Below are positions 16,455-24,309 of a stretch of 64,000 nucleotides of DNA, in pieces (positions within the stretch are counted from its first letter, which is position 1; the number at the start of each line of letters is the position of its first letter). The DNA is taken from NCBI GenBank assembly GCA_035443885.1, contig DAOMNO010000002.1, forward strand, positions 247,949 through 311,948, given 5' to 3'. The position numbers and the translations under genes are program-made. The notes beneath the pieces are model-generated. The model saw only the letters and a list, made by a program, of their open reading frames with translations. It searched no databases and had not been told where the DNA came from. The stretch is from DAOMNO01 sp035443885. Lineage in GTDB: Bacteria; Planctomycetota; Phycisphaerae; Phycisphaerales; SM1A02.

Positions 16455-17597
16455 ATGCCCATTCTGTGCCTGCCGCTTCTCGTTGCGCTTGCTGTGCCGC
16501 TCTCAGATGAACTCAGCAGCCCACCGCGCGGGCCGATGGAGCGAACCGAGCCGCAGGTGCATGAAGCTCTGTTCGAGGTAACGCTGCATGCAATGACGAG
16601 CCGCCATCGCGACCGAACGATGGACCTGCCTCGGATGGAGCTGAGCAACACGCAGATCATGATGCCGCTCATCACACGCGGGCCGTACAGCACGATCGAC
16701 ACGAACAAGGCCACGATGCGCCTGTGGCTGCAGAACCGCGAAGTGGAAGGTCTGAGCAAACGCACAAAGCTCGATCCTGAAGGCATGATGGGCGGCGCCT
16801 TGCTCATCGCGCCGGTTGATCGATTTCAAGGCACACTGCTGCGCTGGAATCTGACGATTCCGATTCAAGTGTGGTCGAGCAAACTCGATGATCGCGCTGC
16901 TGCGCAGTTGCGCTGGCCTGCTGAATGGCCTGAAGCAGTGCACAGCGCGCTCGCGCCGCAGGCGTACATCGAATCCGACGATCCGATCTTCGCGAAAGCA
17001 GTGGAAACCGCCACCGAAAACCGGCTCCGGCTCATGCCGCCGCTGCTTGCTGCCAAGGAACTCATTCGCTTCGCCATCACTAAAATGCAGGTCAGCGAGC
17101 CTGCAACGGAACTCGGCGGCGTCCGCGAGATCAAAGGCATGAAAATCACCGGCGCCAAGTATGCTGGAGAAAAAGGCATGGGCACCCCGCACGATCTCGT
17201 GTGCGTCTGCGTCGCCATGCTGCGCGCCGGCGGCATCCCTGCACGTCCAGTCATCGGCATCTACAAACACCCGCTCACCGAGCAGATCGAACTCGTCAGT
17301 TGGGCGGAGCTGTATCTCCATGGTGCGGGATGGATTCCATTCGACCCCGTGCAAATGCAGCGCAATGGCGTGTTCGGGCGGAATCTCATCGACCCGTGGC
17401 CTGACTTCGGCACGCTGCCTCTGCACAACCAGCGTATTCCGCTGGCGTACTACTTCATCCCCCCGCGCGAAGCGGAAGTCTCCGTGTGGCCTGCCATCTG
17501 GGGCTGGCATCCACCCGCCGCCAAGAACATCGAGATTGGCCAGACCATCCGCCTCGACACTCGCTTCATTCGCGTCGGCGCAGATGAACCTCGCTGA
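16455..17597 (+). CDS. Exported transglutaminase-like protein with degenerate active site
   Basis: 380 residues. A short signal peptide (about 1-17) precedes an N-terminal beta domain and a transglutaminase-like core (about residues 195-300). The core shows A-M-L-R-A-G-G-I-P-A-R-P-V and S-W-A-E-L-Y-L...G-W-I-P-F-D-P, so the fold and the Asp are clear. In catalytic members the first block is G-x-C-x-D and the second H-x-W-x-E; here the Cys position is Pro (G-T-P-H-D) and the His position is Val (L-V-S-W). It is probably a non-catalytic, scaffold-like member. An AAGGAGACG ribosome binding site precedes the ATG. It follows mlaE by 52 bp and may be co-transcribed. Confidence 0.78.
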   Translation: MPILCLPLLVALAVPLSDELSSPPRGPMERTEPQVHEALFEVTLHAMTSRHRDRTMDLPRMELSNTQIMMPLITRGPYSTIDTNKATMRLWLQNREVEGLSKRTKLDPEGMMGGALLIAPVDRFQGTLLRWNLTIPIQVWSSKLDDRAAAQLRWPAEWPEAVHSALAPQAYIESDDPIFAKAVETATENRLRLMPPLLAAKELIRFAITKMQVSEPATELGGVREIKGMKITGAKYAGEKGMGTPHDLVCVCVAMLRAGGIPARPVIGIYKHPLTEQIELVSWAELYLHGAGWIPFDPVQMQRNGVFGRNLIDPWPDFGTLPLHNQRIPLAYYFIPPREAEVSVWPAIWGWHPPAAKNIEIGQTIRLDTRFIRVGADEPR

Positions 17598-17627
17598 AGT
17601 GTCGCTGACGATTCCAGTACGGACGGA

Positions 17628-17960
17628 TCATGCACGACGCGGCCGACGCGAGAACGACTCGCCCCAGTCCGCCATTGAAAAAAGAATCGGCTCAAGACTG
17701 CGGCCGAGCGGTGTGAGCGAGTATTCGACGCGCGGCGGGATTTCAGGATACACCTGACGATGAATGACCCCATCTCGCTCCAGCTCGCGCAGCAGTTTCG
17801 TCAACGTGCGCGGTGCAATGCCGCCCAGCAATCGGTGCAGTTCATTGAACCGGCGCACATCATCCAACAGGTAATGGAGCGCGAGCACCTTCCAACGCCC
17901 GCCGATGACGCGCAGCGTGACCTCAACAGGACAACTCACAGTTTTTTTCGATCGCGGCAT
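17628..17960 (-). CDS. HxlR-family transcriptional regulator
   Basis: 110-residue winged-helix DNA-binding protein. C10-P-V-E...G-G-R-W-K, R-F-N-E-L-H-R-L-L-G-G-I-A-P-R-T-L-T (helix-turn-helix), L-E-R-D-G-V-I-H-R and the wing P-R-V-E-Y-S-L-T-P-L-G are diagnostic. The conserved N-terminal Cys is the redox/aldehyde-sensing residue in relatives such as YodB and HypR. The gene is divergent from pirin, and a perfect inverted repeat lies six bases upstream of its start, so it probably represses both itself and pirin. Confidence 0.92.
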   Translation of the reverse strand: MPRSKKTVSCPVEVTLRVIGGRWKVLALHYLLDDVRRFNELHRLLGGIAPRTLTKLLRELERDGVIHRQVYPEIPPRVEYSLTPLGRSLEPILFSMADWGESFSRRPRRA

Positions 17961-17965
17961 AGCTC

Positions 17966-17983
17966 ACTATCCTCTAAGATAGT
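17966..17983. promoter_or_regulatory. Inverted repeat, likely HxlR operator
   Basis: ACTATC-CTCTAA-GATAGT, a perfect 6+6 palindrome in an otherwise AT-rich patch between hxlR and pirin. HxlR-type dimers bind such repeats near their own promoter; direct binding is inferred. Confidence 0.55.
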
Positions 17984-18065
17984 ATAGGGCAAGAATGTAT
18001 GTATAACAGATGCGTATCATGCACTCCATCGGGCAAACAGAGCGTTCCCGATACTGGAGTTCGTC

Positions 18066-18935
18066 ATGCAGGCACACAAGCGTGTTCAGTCCGTTCTCGC
18101 CAGTCCGCCATTGCATTGGGTGGGTGATGGCTTCCCCGTCAGTTCTGTGTTCTCGCCGCGATCCGTGCAGTCGCAGTTGAGTCCGTATGTGCTTTTCGAC
18201 TATGCGGGACCGGTGAAGTTCGAGCCGTCTGATCGGCCGCGAGGTGTGGATTCGCACCCGCACCGAGGCTTTGAAACGGTAACCGTCGTCTATCAGGGCG
18301 AACTGGAGCACCGAGACACCGGCGGCAACAGCGGGCGCATCAGCGCAGGCGATGTCCAGTGGATGACCGCAGCATCAGGCGTGCTTCACGAAGAGAAGCA
18401 TTCGCAAGCGTTCACGCAGCATGGCGGTGTGCTGGAGATGGCGCAACTCTGGGTCAACCTTCCGGCAAAGCACAAAATGGACCCGCCGCGATACCAGACC
18501 ATCCTGAGTGATGCAATTCCCACGATTGATCTGCCAAAGGGCGCGGGAACGGTGCGGCTCATCGCTGGTGACTGGCATGGCACGCGCGGCGCTGCGAGTA
18601 CGTTCACGCCGGTCATTCTGTGGGATATGAAACTCCGTGCAGGTGCGTCGGTTCAGGTGCCGATCCCCAGCGGTTTCAACGCGGCTGTGTTCATGCGAAG
18701 CGGAACGGTTGGCTTCGACGAGACATACACGGCGACATCGCGCCAACTTGCCTTGCTCACGCCGGAAGGCGAGGGCGTGATGATCCACGCAACAAGTGAC
18801 GCAGAGATGCTGATCGTCGGCGGCGAACCGATCGACGAGCCGGTCGTTGCCTACGGCCCGTTTGTGATGAACACGCATGATGAGATTCAGCAGGCGTTGA
18901 CCGACCTGCGCGCGGGACGTTTCGGAACATTATGA
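18066..18935 (+). CDS. Pirin family bicupin
   Basis: 289 residues, two cupin domains. The metal ligands of pirins are present: H64-P-H66-R-G-F-E-T-V, then G-x-V-Q-W-M-T-A-A-S-G-V-x-H108-x-E110. Bacterial pirins are iron proteins, some with quercetin 2,3-dioxygenase activity and others with regulatory roles; the substrate cannot be deduced. The C-terminal cupin (about 170-270) ends in the usual G-E-P-I-D-E-P-V-V-x-Y-G-P-F-V-M-N. Divergent from the HxlR regulator across a palindrome, suggesting redox- or electrophile-dependent control. Confidence 0.93.
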   Translation: MQAHKRVQSVLASPPLHWVGDGFPVSSVFSPRSVQSQLSPYVLFDYAGPVKFEPSDRPRGVDSHPHRGFETVTVVYQGELEHRDTGGNSGRISAGDVQWMTAASGVLHEEKHSQAFTQHGGVLEMAQLWVNLPAKHKMDPPRYQTILSDAIPTIDLPKGAGTVRLIAGDWHGTRGAASTFTPVILWDMKLRAGASVQVPIPSGFNAAVFMRSGTVGFDETYTATSRQLALLTPEGEGVMIHATSDAEMLIVGGEPIDEPVVAYGPFVMNTHDEIQQALTDLRAGRFGTL

Positions 18936-19057
18936 TCGATCCGCGGGCATCGAATGCCGTACCGGCGCGTGATTCGACATGCGAGCGGCTTCGCTCATTC
19001 AACCGAAGGAGCAGGTGATCTCGTTCGCATATCAACGCATCGACGCACCGTACTGGT

Positions 19058-19558
19058 TCATGTGTATCGCGATGGCGTTTCCGGGCTATTGCTTTTCGAG
19101 GCTGCGATCATCTGATCGCTCACCAATCGCAGCGCGGTGCGCCATTCGTTCAGTCGTTGCGGGTCCGCATTCGGCCCAAGGACTTCGGCCATGGACGCAA
19201 TGAGCAGCTCGATGACAAGATCGTAGTGCTCCGGCTTCGCACCGTATTCAACATGACGGCGTCCGAGGGCATTGAGCATCGCCGCATTCTCTGCCGGATT
19301 GGTGAGATTGCGCACGATTGCATCAAGCGATGCGATCAGCTTCTTCGCCTGTACCTGCGGCTCGCTGCGGAAGAGCGACCGCAGATGCGGCGCTGCGGCA
19401 AACAGCTTCGCGTAAAAAATCTCTGCAAGCTGCAAGTCTTTCTCTCGCACGAGGCGATAGCTCGCTTCAAGCCTCAAGATCAGGGCATGGTCAAGCGGGA
19501 TGTGAGCCAAAGGGCCATCATCATTGGAAACAGCGACAGGATGGCGATGCACAGGCAT
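19058..19558 (-). CDS. Single-domain bacterial globin
   Basis: 166 residues from the ATG at 19558, which has GAGG about 11 bases upstream; the frame is open to 19627 but the extra residues are not globin-like. The three-on-three globin fold of the flavohaemoglobin/Vitreoscilla type is visible: a long N-terminal tail, I-F-Y-A-K-L-F-A-x-x-P-x-L-R-x-L-F, N-A-L-G-R-R-H102-V-E-Y-G-A-K-P-E-H-Y, with H102 as the proximal haem ligand, and a final W-R-T-A-L helix. No reductase domain follows. Likely oxygen or NO binding. It is convergent with pirin (122 bp apart). Confidence 0.87.
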   Translation of the reverse strand: MPVHRHPVAVSNDDGPLAHIPLDHALILRLEASYRLVREKDLQLAEIFYAKLFAAAPHLRSLFRSEPQVQAKKLIASLDAIVRNLTNPAENAAMLNALGRRHVEYGAKPEHYDLVIELLIASMAEVLGPNADPQRLNEWRTALRLVSDQMIAASKSNSPETPSRYT

Positions 19559-19654
19559 GGGGCATTTCCTCAAAAAGAACGACTCAACATCTACAACGCG
19601 AAAAAACAGCCGATGCCGCGCCGCCATAATCGCTTTGCAGGCCCTGCGATCACT

Positions 19655-22600
19655 TCATGGCGTTTCCTCGACCGGTGCCATGGCAGCGAGAACCGCCTTG
19701 CGAACCCATTGGCTCTGTTGCTCATCAATCTGTGCCTCTTCCAGCAACTGAAGCAGCACGCGAACATCGCCCCCCGCTCGCACAGCCAGTGGACGCACCA
19801 TGTGCGTTGCGGCGGCGTATCTTTCGATCGCCTGTGCCTTGGCTGCCTCCGCTGCCTTCACCGAAGCCGAATCAAACAGCCGCACCGTGCTGTCATACGA
19901 CGCAGTCGCCAGCCAGCGACCATTTGGGCTGAAACGCACCCCGCGAATAGCGGATTCATGTGCCGGAAACGATGCGATCAAATCAAGGGTCTCCACATCA
20001 AAAAGGAGCACATCGCCAAACCATGAACTCGCTGCCAGTCGTGTTCCGTCCGGGTGAAGCGAGAGCGATGTAACAAAGTGCCCGTGTCCATCCAGCGTGG
20101 CCACCAGCGCCCCCGATTTCACATCCCACACCCGAATCGTCTGATCCCGCGAGCCTGTATAAAGCAGCGTGCCATCCGGGCTGAAGAGCACTGCAAAAAC
20201 ATCAAGTTCATAACCTGTCAGCGTGTGCAACTCCACACCTGTGTGCGCATCCCAAAGTCGCACGGTTCGATCGCGCGAACCGCTGGCGATCCGCGACCCG
20301 TCCGGACTGAAATCGACCGAGTTGGATCGAGCGGTGTGTCCCGTGAGCGTATGAACGAGTTCGCTTGTCTGCACGTTCCACACATACACCAGCCCGTCAT
20401 TGGCGCCTGCAACAATCCGCTCACCGCTGGCATCAAACGCCAGTGATGACAGTGAGAGGCGATTGCCCACAAGCGTGGCAACCCGTTCTGCTGTCGCGGC
20501 ATCCCATACGATCACCGTGCCATCAAGGCAGGCCGCTGCCAAGAGCTTCCCGTCTGATGAAAACTCGACCGCATGCAAAGCCTTCCCGTCATGGCTGAAT
20601 CGCGCAATCGGCTGCGCTAAATCGGGATCCCACAACAGCAGCGATCCGTCAACTGATGCCGACGCGGCCATTGATCCATCAGGCGAGAACGCAATCGCCC
20701 TGACATAACCGCGATGCCCGCGCAACGTTGCGCCATCCGGCTCGGCGCCGAACTCCTCTGCCTGCCATGTCCGAATGGTCCGATCCCAGGAAACAGAAAC
20801 GAGAATGGAGTCATCCGGCGCAAACTGCACACCTGATACGGCATCGGTGTGGCCGCCCAGTTCCGCAATCACACTTCCATCACGAACGGAGCAGATCACA
20901 ATCCCGCGATGAATCAGCCCCGCTGCCACAAACTCCCCGTCGTTTGAAAAACCAAGCGAACGAAGCGTGTTCACGCCGCGCGTAACTTGAATGTCCTGCA
21001 TCACCGACCCGTCTTCGACGTTCCAGATGATGAGACGTGTGGATGCGCCGACTGCGGCCAGCAATCGCCCATCGCGACTGAATCGCACCTGGCTTACGCC
21101 GCCGGGAAATGTCAACTGATGAAGGGCGGCAAAGTCGCTTGACTGGCGCAGCCAGATGCTGCCTCGACCGTTATACGTCGCCATCAACGCGCCGTCGGAC
21201 GACAACTCAAACCCGCTGAAGCCGCCGGGCTGATCGGTCGCAAAAGGTGTTTGGCTTCGCGGCTCAAGTGTCAGAATCGTCGCCCTCCCGCTCGCCGCTG
21301 TAATGGCGATTCGGTCATCAGGCAGCACGCCGACGCTTCGAACGAACGCGGGGAATATCTGCATTTCCTCAATCAGTTCAAGCGTTGTGTCATCAAGCAG
21401 GCGCACGACACCGTCGTCATCGCCCGCGAGAATGGCAGACCGGCGTGGCACAAAACATGCGGTGAACACGCTCGCGCCGGATTCGCTCCTGTACGCAGCA
21501 AGCTGCTTCATGTCTGCAGCGTTCCACAGTTTCACGGAACCGTCAGCTGCAGTCGTGAGGAAGCGAGTCCAGTCACGGTTAGGCACGAGATCAGTCGTCA
21601 ACACCTCGTGCGCTTCAATGCTGCTGAGGCTTCGCTCCGCCAACCGGGAAAGGTATTGCCATTCCCACCCGCCGCCTTCATGCTCCACCGCAGCCAGCCG
21701 CCTGCGCATCTGGTAGTAGTCGCCGGTCTGCATCGCCGAGAGCGCGCCGGCAATCTGGGCTGTATAGGCCTGCCACCGCGCAAGATCACGCTCCCTGACA
21801 GATTGCTCTTCTGCATCGCGTCGCCGTGAGACTTCTTCTGACAGGCGCACAACGAACATGGTGCTCAGCGCTGCAACGCAAACAAGACTGAGCAGTATCG
21901 AAAGACCCGTTGCCACCAACGCGCGATTACGTCGAGCGAACAGACGGCATTGATCCAGCACGCTCGGCGGACGCGCTTCAATGGCCTCGTGATTCAGCCA
22001 GCGGCGCAGATCAGCCGCAAGAGCAGACGCGCTGTCATAACGTCGGCTCGGCTTCTTCTCAATCGCTTTCATGATGATCGCTTCAAGATCGCGATCCAGT
22101 TTCTCCTGAACCAACGCAGGACGGCGCGGCTGATCGTGAACAATCACTCGCAACGCAGCAGGAAGCGGCAATCCGGAAAGATCGTGCGGCAGCCGCCCGC
22201 AGATCATTTCATACAGCAGTACGCCCAGTGAATACACATCCGTCCGAATATCAAGTTCGCTTTCTGCACCACATTGCTCCGGACTCATGTAGTTCAGCGT
22301 GCCGATGAGTTGGTGCACATCTCGCGCAGCCGTCAGCGAATCCGTCGGTTCGGTCGTGCGCGCAATGCCGAAGTCGATTACTTTCGGTCGTCCCTCACCG
22401 TCCACCAGCACGTTGCCGGGTTTGATGTCGCGATGAATCACGCCATGCTGATGCCCATGATGAACGGCATCGCACACATCAGCGAGCATGGTGACTTTTC
22501 TTCGCAATGTCAGCTCGTGACGCTCAGCGCAGGCCGTGATCGGCGTGGCATCCGATATCAACTCCATGGCGAAGAACGGTGCCGGTCCTGCCTCGCCGAG

Positions 22601-23047
22601 GGGTGCAGCTCCCGCTTCGTAAATCTGCGCGATCCCCGGATGGTGAAGCTTCGCCAGCGTTTCGGTCTCGAACAGAAACCGCCGATACGCATCGGTGTGG
22701 GTCATGCTCTGATGCAGCACCTTCAACGCGACGCGACGCTTCGGCTGCTCTTGAATCGCCTCGTACACCGTTGCCATGCCCCCCACGCCCAGCACACCCA
22801 CCACAAGGTAACTGCCTACTGCATCTGGCATGTGTGACTGTTGATCTGCCTCCATCGCCAATGCGGGAACATCGAGAAAAGCCTCGGTCTGTTCCGCAGC
22901 ATCAAGCAGTTCAAGCAATCGTTTTGCCAGTTCAGGGTCGTCTGCACATACATCGTGTACAAACGCGCGTCGCAATGGCGGCTCCACATCCATCACGCGC
23001 CGCAGCATGGCATGCGATCGCTTCGCGAGTTCACGCTCCGACGCCAT
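19655..23047 (-). CDS. Membrane Ser/Thr protein kinase with C-terminal WD40 repeats
   Basis: 1130 residues from the ATG at 23047. The order is: an N-terminal helical region; a Hanks-type kinase domain (about 80-345) with G-V-G-G-M-A-T-V-Y-E-A, V-A-L-K-V-L, H-R-D-I-K-P-G-N-V-L (about residue 202) and D-F-G-I-A (about 225); one transmembrane helix (about 372-400); a coiled-coil-like segment with R-R-R-D-A-E-E; and some 12-14 WD40-type repeats (about 485-1090) with F-S-P-D-G...D-x-T-V-R-L-W-D signatures. The propeller end should face outward from the membrane, or inward if the single helix is re-entrant; topology is not certain. Its start lies inside the last 17 bases of the ECF sigma gene, so translation is coupled. 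An in-frame start at 23134 would overlap sigma by 104 bp and is unlikely. Confidence 0.92.
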   Translation of the reverse strand: MASERELAKRSHAMLRRVMDVEPPLRRAFVHDVCADDPELAKRLLELLDAAEQTEAFLDVPALAMEADQQSHMPDAVGSYLVVGVLGVGGMATVYEAIQEQPKRRVALKVLHQSMTHTDAYRRFLFETETLAKLHHPGIAQIYEAGAAPLGEAGPAPFFAMELISDATPITACAERHELTLRRKVTMLADVCDAVHHGHQHGVIHRDIKPGNVLVDGEGRPKVIDFGIARTTEPTDSLTAARDVHQLIGTLNYMSPEQCGAESELDIRTDVYSLGVLLYEMICGRLPHDLSGLPLPAALRVIVHDQPRRPALVQEKLDRDLEAIIMKAIEKKPSRRYDSASALAADLRRWLNHEAIEARPPSVLDQCRLFARRNRALVATGLSILLSLVCVAALSTMFVVRLSEEVSRRRDAEEQSVRERDLARWQAYTAQIAGALSAMQTGDYYQMRRRLAAVEHEGGGWEWQYLSRLAERSLSSIEAHEVLTTDLVPNRDWTRFLTTAADGSVKLWNAADMKQLAAYRSESGASVFTACFVPRRSAILAGDDDGVVRLLDDTTLELIEEMQIFPAFVRSVGVLPDDRIAITAASGRATILTLEPRSQTPFATDQPGGFSGFELSSDGALMATYNGRGSIWLRQSSDFAALHQLTFPGGVSQVRFSRDGRLLAAVGASTRLIIWNVEDGSVMQDIQVTRGVNTLRSLGFSNDGEFVAAGLIHRGIVICSVRDGSVIAELGGHTDAVSGVQFAPDDSILVSVSWDRTIRTWQAEEFGAEPDGATLRGHRGYVRAIAFSPDGSMAASASVDGSLLLWDPDLAQPIARFSHDGKALHAVEFSSDGKLLAAACLDGTVIVWDAATAERVATLVGNRLSLSSLAFDASGERIVAGANDGLVYVWNVQTSELVHTLTGHTARSNSVDFSPDGSRIASGSRDRTVRLWDAHTGVELHTLTGYELDVFAVLFSPDGTLLYTGSRDQTIRVWDVKSGALVATLDGHGHFVTSLSLHPDGTRLAASSWFGDVLLFDVETLDLIASFPAHESAIRGVRFSPNGRWLATASYDSTVRLFDSASVKAAEAAKAQAIERYAAATHMVRPLAVRAGGDVRVLLQLLEEAQIDEQQSQWVRKAVLAAMAPVEETP

Positions 23048-23627
23048 CAACCCGCTCCGTTTCAAACTCGGACAGTCGGTGATACAGCCATACTCGCGCC
23101 ACCTGCCACTCTCGATCAACAGTTCGACGACCAATTGAGAGGGCTGCAGATATTTCGGGAATCGAAAGACCGCCGAAAAAACGCAGTTCCACGATTCGCG
23201 CCTGCCGCTCGTCCAGTTCTGCCAGTTCGCTCAATGCTTCATCCAGTGCGACAAGGTCCAGCTCTCGCTGCGGTGCGGCGACATCGAACTGCTCAATCGC
23301 CACGGCTCGCTGCATCCCGCCACGTTTCGCCGCCTGACGCTCGCGTGCATAGTCAATCAGAATGCGACGAATGATCCGGGATGCTATCGAAAAGAAGTGC
23401 AGCCGGTCGTTCCACTGTGCCGTCCTCTGGTTGACGAGTCGAATGTACGCTTCATGCACCAGAGCCGTGGGATGAAGTGTATGGTCCGACCGTTCCTGCT
23501 TAAGGTGACTCGCCGCCAACCGTCTGAGGTCGTCATAGATGGCAACCATCAGGCGATTGGTGTCTGTTACCTCGCCCGAGGCTGAAGCGCGAATGAGCAG
23601 CGTGATGTCGCCGGGAATATCACTCAT
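23031..23627 (-). CDS. ECF-type RNA polymerase sigma factor (PF07638/TIGR02999-like)
   Basis: 198 residues. Sigma region 2 is seen in D-D-L-R-R-L-A-A-S-H-L, H-P-T-A-L-V-H-E-A-Y-I-R-L and F-F-S-I-A-S-R-I-I-R-R-I-L-I-D-Y-A-R; region 4 in V-E-L-R-F-F-G-G-L-S-I-P-E-I-S-A-A-L-S-I-G-style promoter-recognition helices (read from residues about 155-175). This is the planctomycete ECF group habitually encoded beside a Ser/Thr kinase. No anti-sigma gene is present; control is probably by phosphorylation by the overlapping kinase downstream, as proposed for this group. Confidence 0.92.
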   Translation of the reverse strand: MSDIPGDITLLIRASASGEVTDTNRLMVAIYDDLRRLAASHLKQERSDHTLHPTALVHEAYIRLVNQRTAQWNDRLHFFSIASRIIRRILIDYARERQAAKRGGMQRAVAIEQFDVAAPQRELDLVALDEALSELAELDERQARIVELRFFGGLSIPEISAALSIGRRTVDREWQVARVWLYHRLSEFETERVDGVGA

Positions 23628-23864
23628 AAGTCACGCAGCCAGCCCCATCCATAACCTATGCCTTCTCAGCGTGCTCCTGCTGTATCGAGTGTACCAGTGC
23701 GGGCGCACAAACGAGTGCAGGAAAGAAGAACTGCCCGGACCCACGGCCCGGAAGATGCCTTCTTCGAGAATAAGTTTGACGCAATCACCTGGCGAAATCG
23801 GGTTCTGAGGCCCCTGGATGGGGCGTTATACACGACGCGGAATTTGCGCCGCAATCGCGCCAAG

Positions 23865-23909
23865 AAAATCAAAGAAAAACCGCGCTCCGCCTGGATACAG
23901 AGCGCGGTT
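23865..23909 (-). terminator. Rho-independent terminator (minus strand)
   Basis: Perfect 10-bp stem GAGCGCGGTT / AACCGCGCTC with a 12-base loop; on the minus strand it runs into TTTTTCTTTGATTTT. It is the second terminator downstream of the dockerin-type gene and about 290 bp beyond the first, so something between them may be transcribed. Confidence 0.75.
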
Positions 23910-24195
23910 ACCTGACCTGTAGCGCTGCTCGCTGTGCGTTCGCCTCGATTCCGATGCCTCAGGTTCCCTGCCTGAAGTCCGGCGAGCAGGAACGCAGGAA
24001 GCCGTGTTGCAGGCCTCTCTCTTCCTTCCCTCCGATCACACATGGAGGAATCAGGAGGCTGGGCAGACTAAACACGGCCGCCGCACCATCGCGATTCCAA
24101 TCGACAAAGCCCCACTCGGAGCACTCGCATTGCTGCGATACATCGCCCGATATCCATGACGCGAAAACCACACGCCCATCGCGCCGCGATGCACA
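23910..24195 (-). other. Terminator-bounded gap, possible structured RNA
   Basis: No convincing protein gene. On the minus strand the stretch about 23927-24000 can fold: CTGCTCGC pairs with GCGAGCAG (8 bp) and encloses a 7-bp hairpin CTTCAGG / CCTGAGG. It ends at the terminator at 23865-23909. The first terminator at 24196-24232 separates it from the gene upstream, so it would need its own promoter, which I could not identify. The rest of the 23628-24309 gap (23628-23864) shows nothing recognisable. Confidence 0.3.
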
Positions 24196-24232
24196 CAAAA
24201 GAAAACGCACTCCTTCATGATGAAGGAGCGCG
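24196..24232 (-). terminator. Rho-independent terminator after the dockerin-type gene
   Basis: 12-bp hairpin CGCGCTCCTTCA / TGAAGGAGTGCG with loop TCA on the minus strand, where the one imperfect pair is G-U; followed by TTTTCTTTT. Confidence 0.88.
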
Positions 24233-24309
24233 CTTCTGTGGCGAGGGGTAAAACCACAATCATGACAATCGGAACTGACGGTCATGGCGTGACCGTTGCG
24301 ACACGCCGA

